Shown in pieces: positions 34,881 through 45,690 of a stretch of DNA of 64,000 bases (position 1 is its first letter; each line of letters opens with the position of its first letter). Source of the DNA: Triticum aestivum (Eukaryota > Streptophyta > Magnoliopsida > Poales > Poaceae). The notes beneath the pieces were generated by a model, which worked only from the letters and a program-made list of their open reading frames with translations, was not told where the DNA came from and searched no databases. The stretch is taken from NCBI RefSeq assembly GCF_018294505.1, contig NC_057813.1, positions 320,501,191 through 320,565,190 on the forward strand, given 5' to 3'. Made by a program: the position numbers and the translations under genes.

Positions 34881-35604
34881 TGGATAGAAGTATGTTGTGG
34901 AGTGGAATTGCATGATCGTCTCATCATTCCACTTGGCGAGCTTCTTACCAGCAAATGCATCAACTCTGGCAAGTCTAAAACTCTCATGAACATGGGAGAA
35001 ATAATTTTCATTTGCATCTATGTATTTACAGTCCACCAACTTCATGTCACTGACAATGGGCTTCTTATCAAGCAAAACTGTTTCATAGAAATCTTGTTGT
35101 TCCCTGGTTTGGAAATGGTAGTCCCAAGCAATCCTCATCCTAACTGAAGAGGGATCCACTTTCCTCCACTCTCGCAGACCCTTGTCCTTCCTGAGCATCA
35201 TATTTTCTGCAACAGCATGTGCATTGTCATGGTCTGGGATCCTGGGCTTGAGCTTCCTGAGCACTAGTGGTTCATCATCATCCTGGAGTTCAAGCACTGG
35301 GGCCTTCTTCTTCTCAGCAGGTGGAATGTTTCTTGTTGACCTCTTGGGTGTAGAAACCTTGGGCTTTGACTTGGGCTTGGAGAGAGCAGCAACTGACTTC
35401 ATAGCATCTGCCATGAGTTTTTGTGTCTTAGCTGGAGGTGCTTCAGCATGTTCTTCCTCCTCCTTGTGATCATCTTCCCCCCAATGAAGGTTGGCCAATA
35501 ACTATAGCAGTTATATTTCTAGCCCGTTTCTTCTTCTTGCTAGCATCACCTTCTTCATCACTTGGTTCTTCCAATGTGAAGGTCATTGTCTCTTATGGAG
35601 CTGA
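34881..35604 (-). pseudogene. G6 gag-like protein, N-terminal part
   Basis: The minus-strand ATG at 35586 opens MTFTLEEPSDEEGDASKKKK. After a frameshift in the G-run near 35480, the frame continues as WGEDDHKEEEEHAEAP down to the Angela junction. The middle carries a conserved segment with YDFYETVL-like spacing and HESFRLARVDAFAGKKLAKW. It is acidic then basic, with no enzyme motif. The solo LTR at 35605 lies 18 bp upstream of the ATG. Confidence 0.68.
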
Positions 35605-38270
35605 TGTAACATCCCAAATTTTCAATTGGGAATGTTATACATTAGATCATCACTGCATATCATATTTTATTGCATTTTGGTTACATCCTAGAAATTCTAC
35701 TCAACTCAAGGACCCCCAGAGAGAGTTGGGGATTTCGGTATTTTCATATTTGGGTTTTCTCAAATTTTGAAAATAGGATCATTTGATTTTAATTATTTTA
35801 TCTTCGAATATTTCTTATATAAAAATAAGAGAGAGGGAATAAAATAACTTTCTCAAATAAAGAAATATTGAGGATTTAATAATAAAATCAAATAAGATTT
35901 TATTTCGGAGTTTATCGCCATTTTATTTGAATTTAGGAAAAGTGCTCATTTTTCAAAATTGCACTTAGGCCCCAAATAAATGTTCATCTTGTCCGGCTTA
36001 TTTTTAGAGGACCGCGAAAATTTATTTCAGGATTTTTGGAGTCCGTTTAGTATTTCTTTTATTTGTTTTTCTGCATGAAACTATTTCTAAAAAAACGAAC
36101 CGATCTACCGGGCCGTGTCCGACTAGGACTCCTGGCCCGCCCGGCCCTTATAAGCCGGGAGGCCGCCCCGCCAGCCCAGCCACCTCCCCCGAAACCCTAG
36201 CCTCGGCCCCGATCTGCTGCCGCCACCGCCAGCCGCGCCGCCGCCGCCAACCGCCGCCCGCGCCGCCGCAAGCCGTCGCTGCCGTCGAGTTCCGCCGCCC
36301 CACCGCCGGATCCCCCCTCCGCCGGAGCCGCTGCCCGCCGCCGCCGCCGAGGTAGCACTGGAGTTCGCCGCCGCCGCCGACAGTTTTCCTCACAAAACCG
36401 CCCGGTTTTTTAGAACCGTAGTTTATTTTTTTAGATCGGTTTAGTTTTTGTTGATTTATTTATTTTGCGGACGTTCGTCCGTACGTTCGTTTTTACGAAC
36501 AGTTTTCATCGTTTAGCCGCAGACAGTGAACGTTCGTTCGTTAGCCTGTTCGTCCGTTTTTCTTTTTCTCGGATTTTCCGTGATTATTTTCGATCGCGAT
36601 TTCTGATCCAATTTTTGTTCTAGTATAACTTTTCGCTCGTTTATCGGAATCAGGCGATTCAAGCGCCTGGAGTTTTGTCTCGAAACCCTCTTTCCGTTTA
36701 ACCAACTCAAACTAGTTTTTTCTACTGTAAAAATTTGACTTAGGTCCAGATTAGTAAACGAAGCATGTTTCTTTCGCCGTTTGACTTTCGTTGCTTCGTT
36801 TGATTTGATTCTTTTTGCAAACTGGAGTTCTTAAGTTTAACTTTCTAGTTAGGTCTCTTATTTGAGTTTTACCTGTGCATTATGAGTGCTTATTGTTTGC
36901 TTGTTTGTTTGCGATAGAGTACCCGCAATGCGTCGCTTGCTACTACAAGTCTCTAGGTTTCACGGATCATCAGCAAGGCAAGTAACACTTTGATCATACC
37001 TCTTTACTACCCAGTTTTATTGCATTAAATCAATCCTCAAACAATTGCATGGTTAGCATCTGATTAATATGTGGGTTTTGGGAAGTAGATGAGGTAGTAC
37101 CTATTACCTGTTTTATTATCAACCGTTGGGAGTTACTTCTACGTTTGCTTATATTTGCTATGCTATGCTAGTAAACGTGGATTGGGTGAGTGTATTCCAT
37201 GATAGATGTGAGATTGTTAATTAATGGTTTACTTAATGTGGCAACTTAAATTCACATCTGGGTGGATTGGGGCACCTGGGGAACCCAATGTTGCCTGTAT
37301 TTTTGGAAATCCCGGGGTACCGTGTGATTCTCCTATGGACCGCCACCCAGGCTCAAAGGGATCATGAGATTTTTCATGCTAGAAACTTCCGTGTGCAGCC
37401 GCAAGCTACTATGGGCTCTAGCATAGTTGAGTACGTCGTGCGACCTCTTTCAGTGGTAGACTAGAAGATGTAGGGGATGTAGGTTGGTACTGTCTACCCA
37501 GAGTAAAGAGTTAATGCTTCTGAAAGACTGTGTCTCGGTCATCCGTTTCTCAAACACCTTGTAGTGCGAGAAATCAAACGGAGTAGATTGAGTCTTGCGG
37601 GGAAAAGTGCGCAAACCTCTGCAGAGTGTATAAACTAATCATGGTTAGCCATATCCCCGGTTATGGACGTTTTGAGTAGCTAGTACTTGGATTATCATGT
37701 GAATCTCGTCATGTTACTTAAATTAATTTGTTCGGTTTAATGATGATGCTTAATTGGGATTGAGTTGGAGGAACCTTCTCAATGTTTAACAACCACCATG
37801 ATAGTTAAATAAAATTTATTCCTTTGTTGTAGGGAAAAATTGGCTTTATGCAAAATTGTAACCATAGAGCTTTCCGCCAGCCATAAATGCATGTAAAGAT
37901 AGCATTATTTTGTTCATTACTCTCTGTTACATTGCCAGCATATTCCATGTGTTGACCCGTTTTCAGGCTGCAACGTTCATGTTGCAGACTTTTCAGACGA
38001 CGAGTAGGGTGCCTTAGGTCATGATCTTATACTCAGTGTTGTTGTTGGAGTTGATTGACTCACTTATCTTCCAAGTCTTCCGCTGTTATCGTTATTAGAT
38101 GGCCTTAAGACATATTTATTGTAATAAGTTCTCTTTTGAGACATTTGATGTAATAAGTGTGTGATTGCTACTCTGTTATAAATCCTTCAAGTACTGTGGG
38201 TGTCAGCATTACCGATCCAGGGATGACACTGATGCACAGAGATCAGACTGTTTGAGGTCTTGTCGCTACA
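35605..38270 (+). mobile_element. Solo LTR of a gypsy element (2,666 bp)
   Basis: Starts TGTAACATCCCAAATTTTC and ends GTCGCTACA, with no internal region on either side. Flanking pentamers are GCTGA (35600-35604) and GTTGA (38271-38275), a four-of-five match as expected for an old 5-bp target duplication. It contains a CCG-rich leader-like part (36150-36390) but no gene. Formation by LTR-LTR recombination is inferred. Confidence 0.75.
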
Positions 38271-38292
38271 GTTGAGGTTTTCTGAGGTTTTT

Positions 38293-39516
38293 GTCAGGAC
38301 CCAGATCCTAAGTCACACCTGTCTAGCATGTACCACATCATATCACTTTGCGGCCTCATGCACGGTATTCCCACGGGTGCCACCTTACCTGGCCCGGAAC
38401 CGTTTGCGCCTTTTGGCTCATGTATATGATAGTGCTACTAGCATCCATATGACAAAGAACCTGGGCTGACATGACCAGTCGTGGACCCAAAGTGGCGCTA
38501 ACTTACGGGGACAGGCATACATGACCCAACAACGAACGTGTCGATCAACAACGTATGAACCCAAGTCGTAGCAAGCTAAATGGACTTAAAGGAACAACGT
38601 GTGACATTTCCCCGAAGGGACAGACACATGAACGAAGCAGGACATATGCTGGCCAACCTAAGTGTTTTGGAGTAGTAGCAAGCTACCATGGCTCAGTGGA
38701 AGCACTAGGAGACATTTCCCGATAAGAGAGGCTTCAAGGATGAACAACTACGTTTTCAGATCCCACACATACCAAGCATTTCAAATCATACACACAATAT
38801 GCTTGATATGTGCAAACACAACATGGCATCACAACATAACTCTAAGACTCAAAGTATTTATTCAATAGGCTCCAAGGAGCGAGATATTACAAACATGGGT
38901 CTCATGACCCAACATTCAGAGCATATAAACAACAAGCACATGCGGAAGGTTAACATGTCTGAGTACAAACAACTACAAATGAAAAGGGCTGAGAAGCCTG
39001 TCTATCTACCAGATCCTGCCGAGGGCACAAGATCATAGCTGAGGTAACAAGCTAAACGTCGAAGTCCACGCGGAACTATTAGCGAGACTGAAGTCTCTCT
39101 GCAAAAACATAAATTAAGCAAACGCGAGTACAAATGTACCCGGCAAGACTTACATCAGAACTAACTACATATGCATCATTATCAACAAAGGGGTCGTGGG
39201 GTTTAACTGCACCAAGCCAGCTTTGACTCAGTGGCTAACCTGAACTACGACTACAAGTAACTCTTTTCAGGTGGCGCACACCAGTCCACATATTCACCAT
39301 ATAAATACACCACTATGGATCCGCTCCCGTCTCCCTACGAGAACGTCATCCATAACACTCATGCTTATCTTGCGTATTTTAGAGTATCCACATTCACTTG
39401 TCTATGAACTATATAGGCAACCCAGAAGTCCTTTACCACGGATGCGGCTATTCAAACAGATCATTTATAACCCTGCAGGGGTGTACTTCTTCACACATGT
39501 TTCCACCACTTAGCAT
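38293..39516 (+). repeat. Family-B LTR, 5' part, plus strand, cut by G5
   Basis: Starts TGTCAGGACCCAGATCCTA and matches the tandem B pieces at 4064-2096 and 8129-6161 along its length, but in opposite orientation and more diverged. It breaks off at 39516 in the CCACTTA region where G5 begins. The 22 bp between 38271 and 38292 are unassigned. Confidence 0.8.
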
Positions 39517-41038
39517 TGATACGTCCATTTTGCATCATGCTTTTATATCAATATTTATTGCATTATGGGCTGTTATTACACATTATATCTCAATACTTAT
39601 GGCTATTCTGTCTTATTTTACAAGGTTTACCATGAAGAGGGGGAATGCCGGCAGCTGGAATTCTGGCTGGAAAAGGAGCAAACATTGGAAACCTATTCTG
39701 CACTGCTCCCAAAATCCTGAAACTCCACGAAACCTATTTTTGGAATTATTAAGAATTATTGAGTGGCAGAAATACACCAGGGGCCCACACCCTGTCCAGG
39801 AGGGTGGGGGCACGCCCCCCCCCTACTGGGCCCGCCTCCTGTCTCCTGGGCCCCCTGGTGGCCTCCCGGTGTCCATCTTCTGCTATATGAGGGCTTTTAC
39901 TCTCGAAAAAATCGCGGGAAAGCTTACGGGACGAAACTCCGCCGCCACGAGGCGGAACCTTGGCGGAACCAATCTAGGGCTCCGGCGGAGCTATTCTGCC
40001 GGGGACACTTCCCTCCGGGAGGGGGAAATCATCACCAACGTCATCACCAATGATCCTCTCATCGGGAGGGGGTCAATCTCCATCAACATCTTCACCAGCA
40101 CCATCTCCTCTCAAAACCCTAGTTCATCTCTTCTATCCAATCTTGTATCCAAACCACAAATTGGTACCTGTGGGTTGCTAGTAGTGTTGATTACTCCTTG
40201 TAGTTGATGCTAATTGGTTTACTTGGTGGAAGATCATATATTTAGATCCTTAATACATATTATTACTCCTCTGATTATGAACATGGATATGCTTTGTGAG
40301 TAGTTACATTTGTTCATGAGGACAGGGTGAAGTCTTGCTATTAGTTGTCATGTGAATTTGGTATTCGTTCGATATTTTGATGAGATGTATGTTGTCTTTT
40401 CCTTTAGTGGTGTTATGTGAACGTCGACTACATGACACTTCAACATTATTTGGGCCTAGAGGAAGGCATTGGGAAGTAATAAGTAGATGATGGGTTGCTA
40501 GAGTGACAGAAGCTTAAACCCTAGTTTATGCGTTGCTTCGTTAGGGGCTGATTTGGATCCATACGTTTAATGTTGTGGTTAGGTTTACCTTAATACTTAT
40601 TTTGTAATTGCGGAAGGTTGCACTAGGGGTTAATCATAAGTGGGATGCTTGTCCAAGTAAGGGTAGTACCCAAGCACTGGTCCACCTACATTTCAAATTA
40701 TCAAAGTATCGAACGCAGATCATATGAATGTGATGAAAACTAGCTTGACGATAATTCCCATGTGTCCTCGGGAGCTCCTTTCTCATAATTAGAAATTGTC
40801 CATGCTTATCCTTTGCTACATAAAGGATTGGGCCACCTTGCTGCACTTTATTTACTTTATTTACTTGTTACTCCTTACTATTTATCTTATCACAAAACTA
40901 TCTATTACCTACAATTTCAGTCCTTGCAGAGAAAACCTTACCGAAAACCGCTTATCATTTCCTTCTGCTCCTCATTGGGTTTGACACTCCTACTTATCGA
41001 AAGGACTATGATAGATCCCCTACACTTGAGGGTCATCA
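39517..41038 (+). repeat. G5 5' LTR (about 1,522 bp)
   Basis: Starts TGATACGTCCATTTTGC. The 3' end is placed at GGTCATCA, 11 bp before the primer site. It contains a GC-rich stretch near 39800-39870 and no gene. Confidence 0.75.
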
Positions 41039-41049
41039 AGACTCTTTTC

Positions 41050-41067
41050 TAGCGCCGTTGCTGGGGA
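41050..41067 (+). other. G5 primer-binding site (tRNA-Asp type)
   Basis: TAGCGCCGTTGCTGGGGA, two mismatches from TGGCGCCGTTGCCGGGGA, the site complementary to tRNA-Asp used by Athila-type elements. Confidence 0.8.
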
Positions 41068-41144
41068 GTGTAGCGCTTTTGGTGAGTGAAACCTGGTAAG
41101 GAAACATTTATATAGTGTGCTGAAATTTTCTGTTACTTGTAACT

Positions 41145-41440
41145 ATGGAAACTAATCCTTTGAGGGGCTTGTTCGGGGTATCTTCACCCCGAGCAGAAGA
41201 GCAAAGAGTTGCTCCTCAAACTACTGAAAATATTTACTTTGATATTCCTTCGGGTATGATAGAGAAACTGCTAGCTAATCCATTTGCAGGAGATGGAACA
41301 TTGCATCCCGATTTACACCTTATCTTTGTGGATGAAGTTTGTGGATTATTTAGGCTTGCAGGTATTCCCGATGATGTTGTCAAAAGGAAGGTCTTCCCTT
41401 TATCTTTGAAGGGAGATGCATTGACATGGTATAGGCTATG
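41145..41440 (+). pseudogene. G5 gag, 5' part, cut by insertion
   Basis: METNPLRGLFG start, then DIPSGMIEKLLANPF and LSLKGDALTWYRL, the conserved gag core. The frame is broken at 41441 by the LARD-type element. When the 5-bp duplication CTATG is counted once, the same frame continues at 52987. Confidence 0.88.
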
Positions 41441-43144
41441 TGTAACACCCCCAGTGTCATGCTACAGTAACCCTCTATGATTAAGCTAATCATCTTACTG
41501 AACAGTGCTTGATCACATTGGAATCATATCTCATTTCAAATTCCAACTCAAATTGAAATTCAACTATGAGGTGAAATATAAGTTGTCCAAATCCAGGAAC
41601 TAAAAAGTTCATAATTTTGTAAATAATCCATTGTGAATTATGTTCAGGGTGGCAACATCATCTAAAGTACCTGGATGACTCTATCATATTGAAAACAGAG
41701 CCAACATCACTTTCTCGACTCTTTCAATGCAACGCAAAAATCCAAATGGAATTATATTGCTTCCAAACTTGTTGTGGCAGTGCAGTATATTGCATCATAA
41801 TTATTTGGCCAGATTGGACATTTTCCAAAAATGTTTTGGTGGCCAAACAATTTGCAATCAGGAAGAAAATGGCAATGCAGAAAAAGAAAAAAAGAAAAGC
41901 TGCAAAAAAAGGGAAAAGAAGAAGGGGTGGGAGAGCCCTGGCCTCCCCTTGGGCCTCGGCCTGCCTCGGCCAGCCGGACGACCCACAGCCCCTGCCCCCC
42001 TTGGACCCCAACCAGCCCAGCCGGCCCAACCTCCCCGGTCGCTCCCCCTCCCCCTGTTCCACCGACCGAGGGAGCGCGCCCGCGCGTCGCCACCGAACCA
42101 CCTCGCCGTCGACGAGGAAGATAAGGTCGACCCCTCCCCTCGACGCCTCGACCTCCTCCCCACCTACCTCCACCCACGCCCAGAATCCCCTCGCCCTCTC
42201 CGCCTCTCCCTCTCCCTCTCCTTCGTTCTGGAGAGGAGGCCGACGCGGTCGCCGCCGTGCCTCGCCCGTCCTCGCGGCCACCGGGACCCGTTCGCCTCGC
42301 CGACCTGTCCAGCAGCTCCACCATCGTCGACTTCCTCGTCCCCGTCCACGAGCGCAAGCCAGGGAGCACCGCAGGCAACGGATCGAGCCGCCCTCCTTCC
42401 GCCTCTGCTCCGGCGATCCCCTTCGACTCCGGCGACGCCTGCTGCTGCTACTAACCTTCCAGGGGCTTTACGTAGCCGCCCGGTGAGCCTCGCCTCTCTC
42501 CCCTTCGTCTTCCCGCCGTTGTCGCGCCCGTAGGTGCCGTTCCCCACGTGTCCGAGCTCGCCTCCGCCGAGCTCGTCGCCGGCCACGTTCCGGTGACCGA
42601 ACGCCCGCGCAAGCTTGTCCATCATGCTCGCCTGCACGCGTAGACGCCGTAGGTGCTCAGCACCGCTTGTATTGCTCGCCGTTGCGCCGTTTGCGAGCTC
42701 GCCGTGCCTCGGGTCTCCGCCGTCCATGTCGCCGGCGATGGCTCCGGCCACTCCCCGCCCGGGCCACCACCGCAGGACGACTCGGCTTCATCCGCTCGAT
42801 CGATCGAGCTAGGACACAAGCCCGGAGACGCCCTGTAGCCGAATCCTGACCACCTCCCGAGCCCCTGCCGCTGTTTTGGTCACCGGCGGCAAAACCCCCG
42901 ACCCAACCGACGTGGACAGGCTTGGGGCCACCCCAGTGACGCTGCCAGTGGGCCCCGCCGGCTCCATTGACTAGTTTGACCAGTCAACGCGCTGACGTGG
43001 CCGCCCCGTGTCGCTGACATGCGGGCCCCACCGCCCAGTTAGTTAACTAAACCGTTTAGTAAATGAAAACTAATTAGTTAACTAAATGAGACACTGACAT
43101 GGGGTGCCCACCCTCTAGTTAACCCCCTGTTAAAGTCACAGAGG

Positions 43145-43178
43145 CTGACATGTGGGTCCCACTGGACCCACATGTCAG
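43145..43178. repeat. Perfect hairpin in 5' LTR
   Basis: CTGACATGTGGGTCC, four-base loop CACT, then its exact reverse complement: a 15-bp stem. Confidence 0.9.
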
Positions 43179-43608
43179 GTTTGACCTGTACAGCCGCTGT
43201 TGACTTGCTGATGTCAGCATGGCATCATGCTGACGTCATATTCCTTTTCTGTTAATTTAATAATTCTAGAAAATGGTTTAATCTTTAGAAATTCATAGAA
43301 ATTAAACCGTAACTCCGATGAAAATGTTTTCTATATGAAAGTTGCTCAAAAAAATCCAACGAATCCGAATATGCGGTCCGTTCATCTGTCACATGCCTCT
43401 AGCATGCTGAACATGGAACTTTTCCCCTCCGGTCATATGTGTGACACAGGTCCGGAACCGGGAATACATTCCCGGTTGTTTTCCCCCTGCACCTATATCG
43501 TGTAGCCATACGTTAAGTCACACCCGGCACAACATATTGCCATGTTACGCTTTGTGATGCTATGTTTGCTTTATATTTACTGTTTCTTCCCCCTCTTCTC
43601 TTCAGTAG

Positions 43609-45379
43609 ACCCTGAGACCGATGCTGCCCCTATGACCGACTACGTCGACGACGACCCCTCCTTGCCAGAGCAACCAGGCAAGCCCCCCCTTTGATCATCC
43701 CAATATGGCCCACTCCATTCTCTCATGCTTGCATTAGAATTTGCTACTGTTATTGTTTGCACCTATTCTGATGCATAGCCTGCTTTTGTATCTGCTATTG
43801 TACCTTACCTGCTTATCCTAAACTGCTTAGTATAGGTTGGTTAGTGATCCACCAGTGACCCCCACCTTGTCCTTGTTGCCCCTGCTTCATCATCGAAGAC
43901 CCGATCAACGGGATCGAAGACCAGGCCTCGGCACCGCACATCACTTTCCCCTTAGTTGCTCGACACTGCTGGGTTACTATCGAGTGCCGAGGGTGAGACC
44001 TCTACAGCACTTCTGATGTTAACCCTGTAGTGTAGCTATTCGGTCGTGGTCGTCGAGGGTGATTCCGCCTTAACCACTTCCGATACGACTCTGTCGTGCA
44101 ACCCCTCAAGTGTGAACCTCGGGGTGATTCCTCTTACGTTCACCTTGATGATTACATCGAGTGAATTCACCGGGGGTGATTCCTCGGGTTTTCCCCTTGA
44201 TGTTTGGACACACGGTTACTATGGTTACTATGACTTTACACTGAACCATGTTACTAAAGACGGGTCGACCCTGAGGGGTGCCCGCGCGAGCATAATTGCG
44301 AGTGATGAGGAGACGGGTTGACCTGGAAGGTGCCCGCGAGATAATTACGAGGCGTGGCCGGGCATTCCTAGCCCTTGCCGCAAGTCCTCGAGACGGGGCA
44401 ACGGGGTCACATCTTTCGTGAGTCTCTGCTTGTTACCGCGCGTTCCTAATCCACTACGATTTGGATATTTGATCCGAGGGGCCTCTGGCCTGATAGCACT
44501 AACCATCACGTGGGCATAGTATGGGCGTTCTGCGTCGTATACATCAGCCGAAGCTTAATAGACGTCAGCGACTGAGCGGCTCGCGCCGGGTTGGACTGCG
44601 TAAGCGCCTGCCTTGTTGAAGGAGGTAGCTAGGTCTGCTCACCGTCCGCCCACGCAACGTGCAGGAGTTCCCGGGGAGATGGCCCATGACCCCTGGGGGC
44701 ATAGGTTTAGTCCGGCGTGCTGGCCTCTCTATTAAGCCTAGGTCGGGTTGCGGCGTATTGTTTGGCCGAGGCCGGGCATGACCCAGGAAAGTGTGTCCGG
44801 CCGGAGTTAATCGAGCGTGGTGGGTAAGTTGGTGCACCCCTGCAGGGAAGAAAACATCTATCGATAGCCTGTCCTACGGTAACGGACACTTGGAGTTGTA
44901 TCCCGATCGATACAACTAGAACTGGATACTTGTGATGAGAATTGGATGGTGATGAGAATGGATTGTGATGATAACTGGATAGTATGGCTCTGGGATTTCT
45001 TTCTCGCAGGGAGTCGAGAAAGGATCTCTGGCCGAGGTTGATAACACTACTACTTTACTGTATGCTACTCTACTCCCTCCTGTTTGTTGCAAGATGGTGG
45101 TTTCCAGAAGATGCTACTCTTCGATATGACTACGTTCTTCCCTCTATTTTGGCTTTTCTGCAGCCCAGTCCACATATACAACCTTCCTTTGATAATGTTG
45201 CATATGTAGTGTAGATCCTTGCTTGCGAGTACTTTGGATGAGTACTCATGGTTGCTTTGCTCCTCCTTTTCCCCCTTTCTTCTTCTTTCTGGTTGATGCA
45301 ACCAGATGTCGGAGCCCAGGAGCCAGATGCCACCGTCGATGCCTACTACTACGTGGAGACCGCCGATGACCAGGAGTAG
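43609..45379 (+). other. Candidate spliced mini-ORF in 5' LTR
   Basis: Block a (about 43609-43677) follows a pyrimidine tract and an AG. It reads DPETDAAPMTDYVDDDPS..EQP and ends at AG before GCAAG, a GC-type donor. Block b (45306-45379) follows a pyrimidine-rich tract and CAG. Joined in phase it continues VGAQEPDATVDAYYYVETAD and stops at TAG 45377-45379. The product would be very acidic with a triple Tyr. No start codon or upstream exon is assigned; a GTGAG donor at 42482 (after CGCCCG) might provide one. No homology to a named protein family is claimed. Confidence 0.4.
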
Positions 45380-45678
45380 TTAGGAGGCTCCCAGGCAGGA
45401 GGCCTTGCCTTTTCGATCGATGTTGCTTTTGTGCTTGCCTTCTTAAGGCAAACTTGTCTAACTCATGTCTGTACTCAGATATTGTTGCTTCCGCTGACTC
45501 TTATGTATTCGAGCTTATGTATTCGAGCCCTCGAGGCCCCTGGCTTGTACTATAAAGCTTGTATTATTTTAATTTGTGTCTAGAGTTGTTTTGTGATATC
45601 TTCCCGTGAGTCCTTGATCTTGATCGTACACATTTGCATGCATGATTAGTGTACGATTGAATCGAGGGCGTCACAAGT

Positions 45679-45690
45679 TGGTATCAGAGC
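45679..45690 (+). other. Primer-binding site (initiator-Met tRNA type)
   Basis: TGGTATCAGAGC, three bases after the 5' LTR end; an exact match to the common plant retrotransposon site. Confidence 0.92.

Larger units (their letters stand above)
41441..45675 (+). repeat. LARD-type element, 5' LTR
   Basis: In the first 300 bp I count about seven substitutions and one 5-bp indel against the 3' LTR. Other length differences include a segment of about 31 bp near 42607 (absent in the 3' LTR) and one of about 18 bp near 43129 (absent here). It contains a GC-rich leader-like block (about 41930-42920), a perfect hairpin (43145-43178) and two exon-like blocks (43609-43677, 45306-45379). Overlapping frames on both strands in the GC-rich block are not treated as genes. 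Confidence 0.92.

Noticed and set aside
36148..36393. Gly/Arg-rich minus-strand frame in the solo LTR
   Set aside because: A product of CCG-repeat-like DNA in the LTR leader; no domain and no support for translation.
41689..42751. Several long open frames on both strands in the GC-rich part of the 5' LTR, repeated at 48995-50104
   Set aside because: They overlap in up to five frames, share low-complexity Pro/Arg/Ser composition and differ in frame between the two LTRs, as expected from GC-rich DNA with few stop codons.
45679..45690. tRNA gene at the primer-binding sites
   Set aside because: Only the short complement of a tRNA 3' end is present; no cloverleaf or internal promoter boxes.
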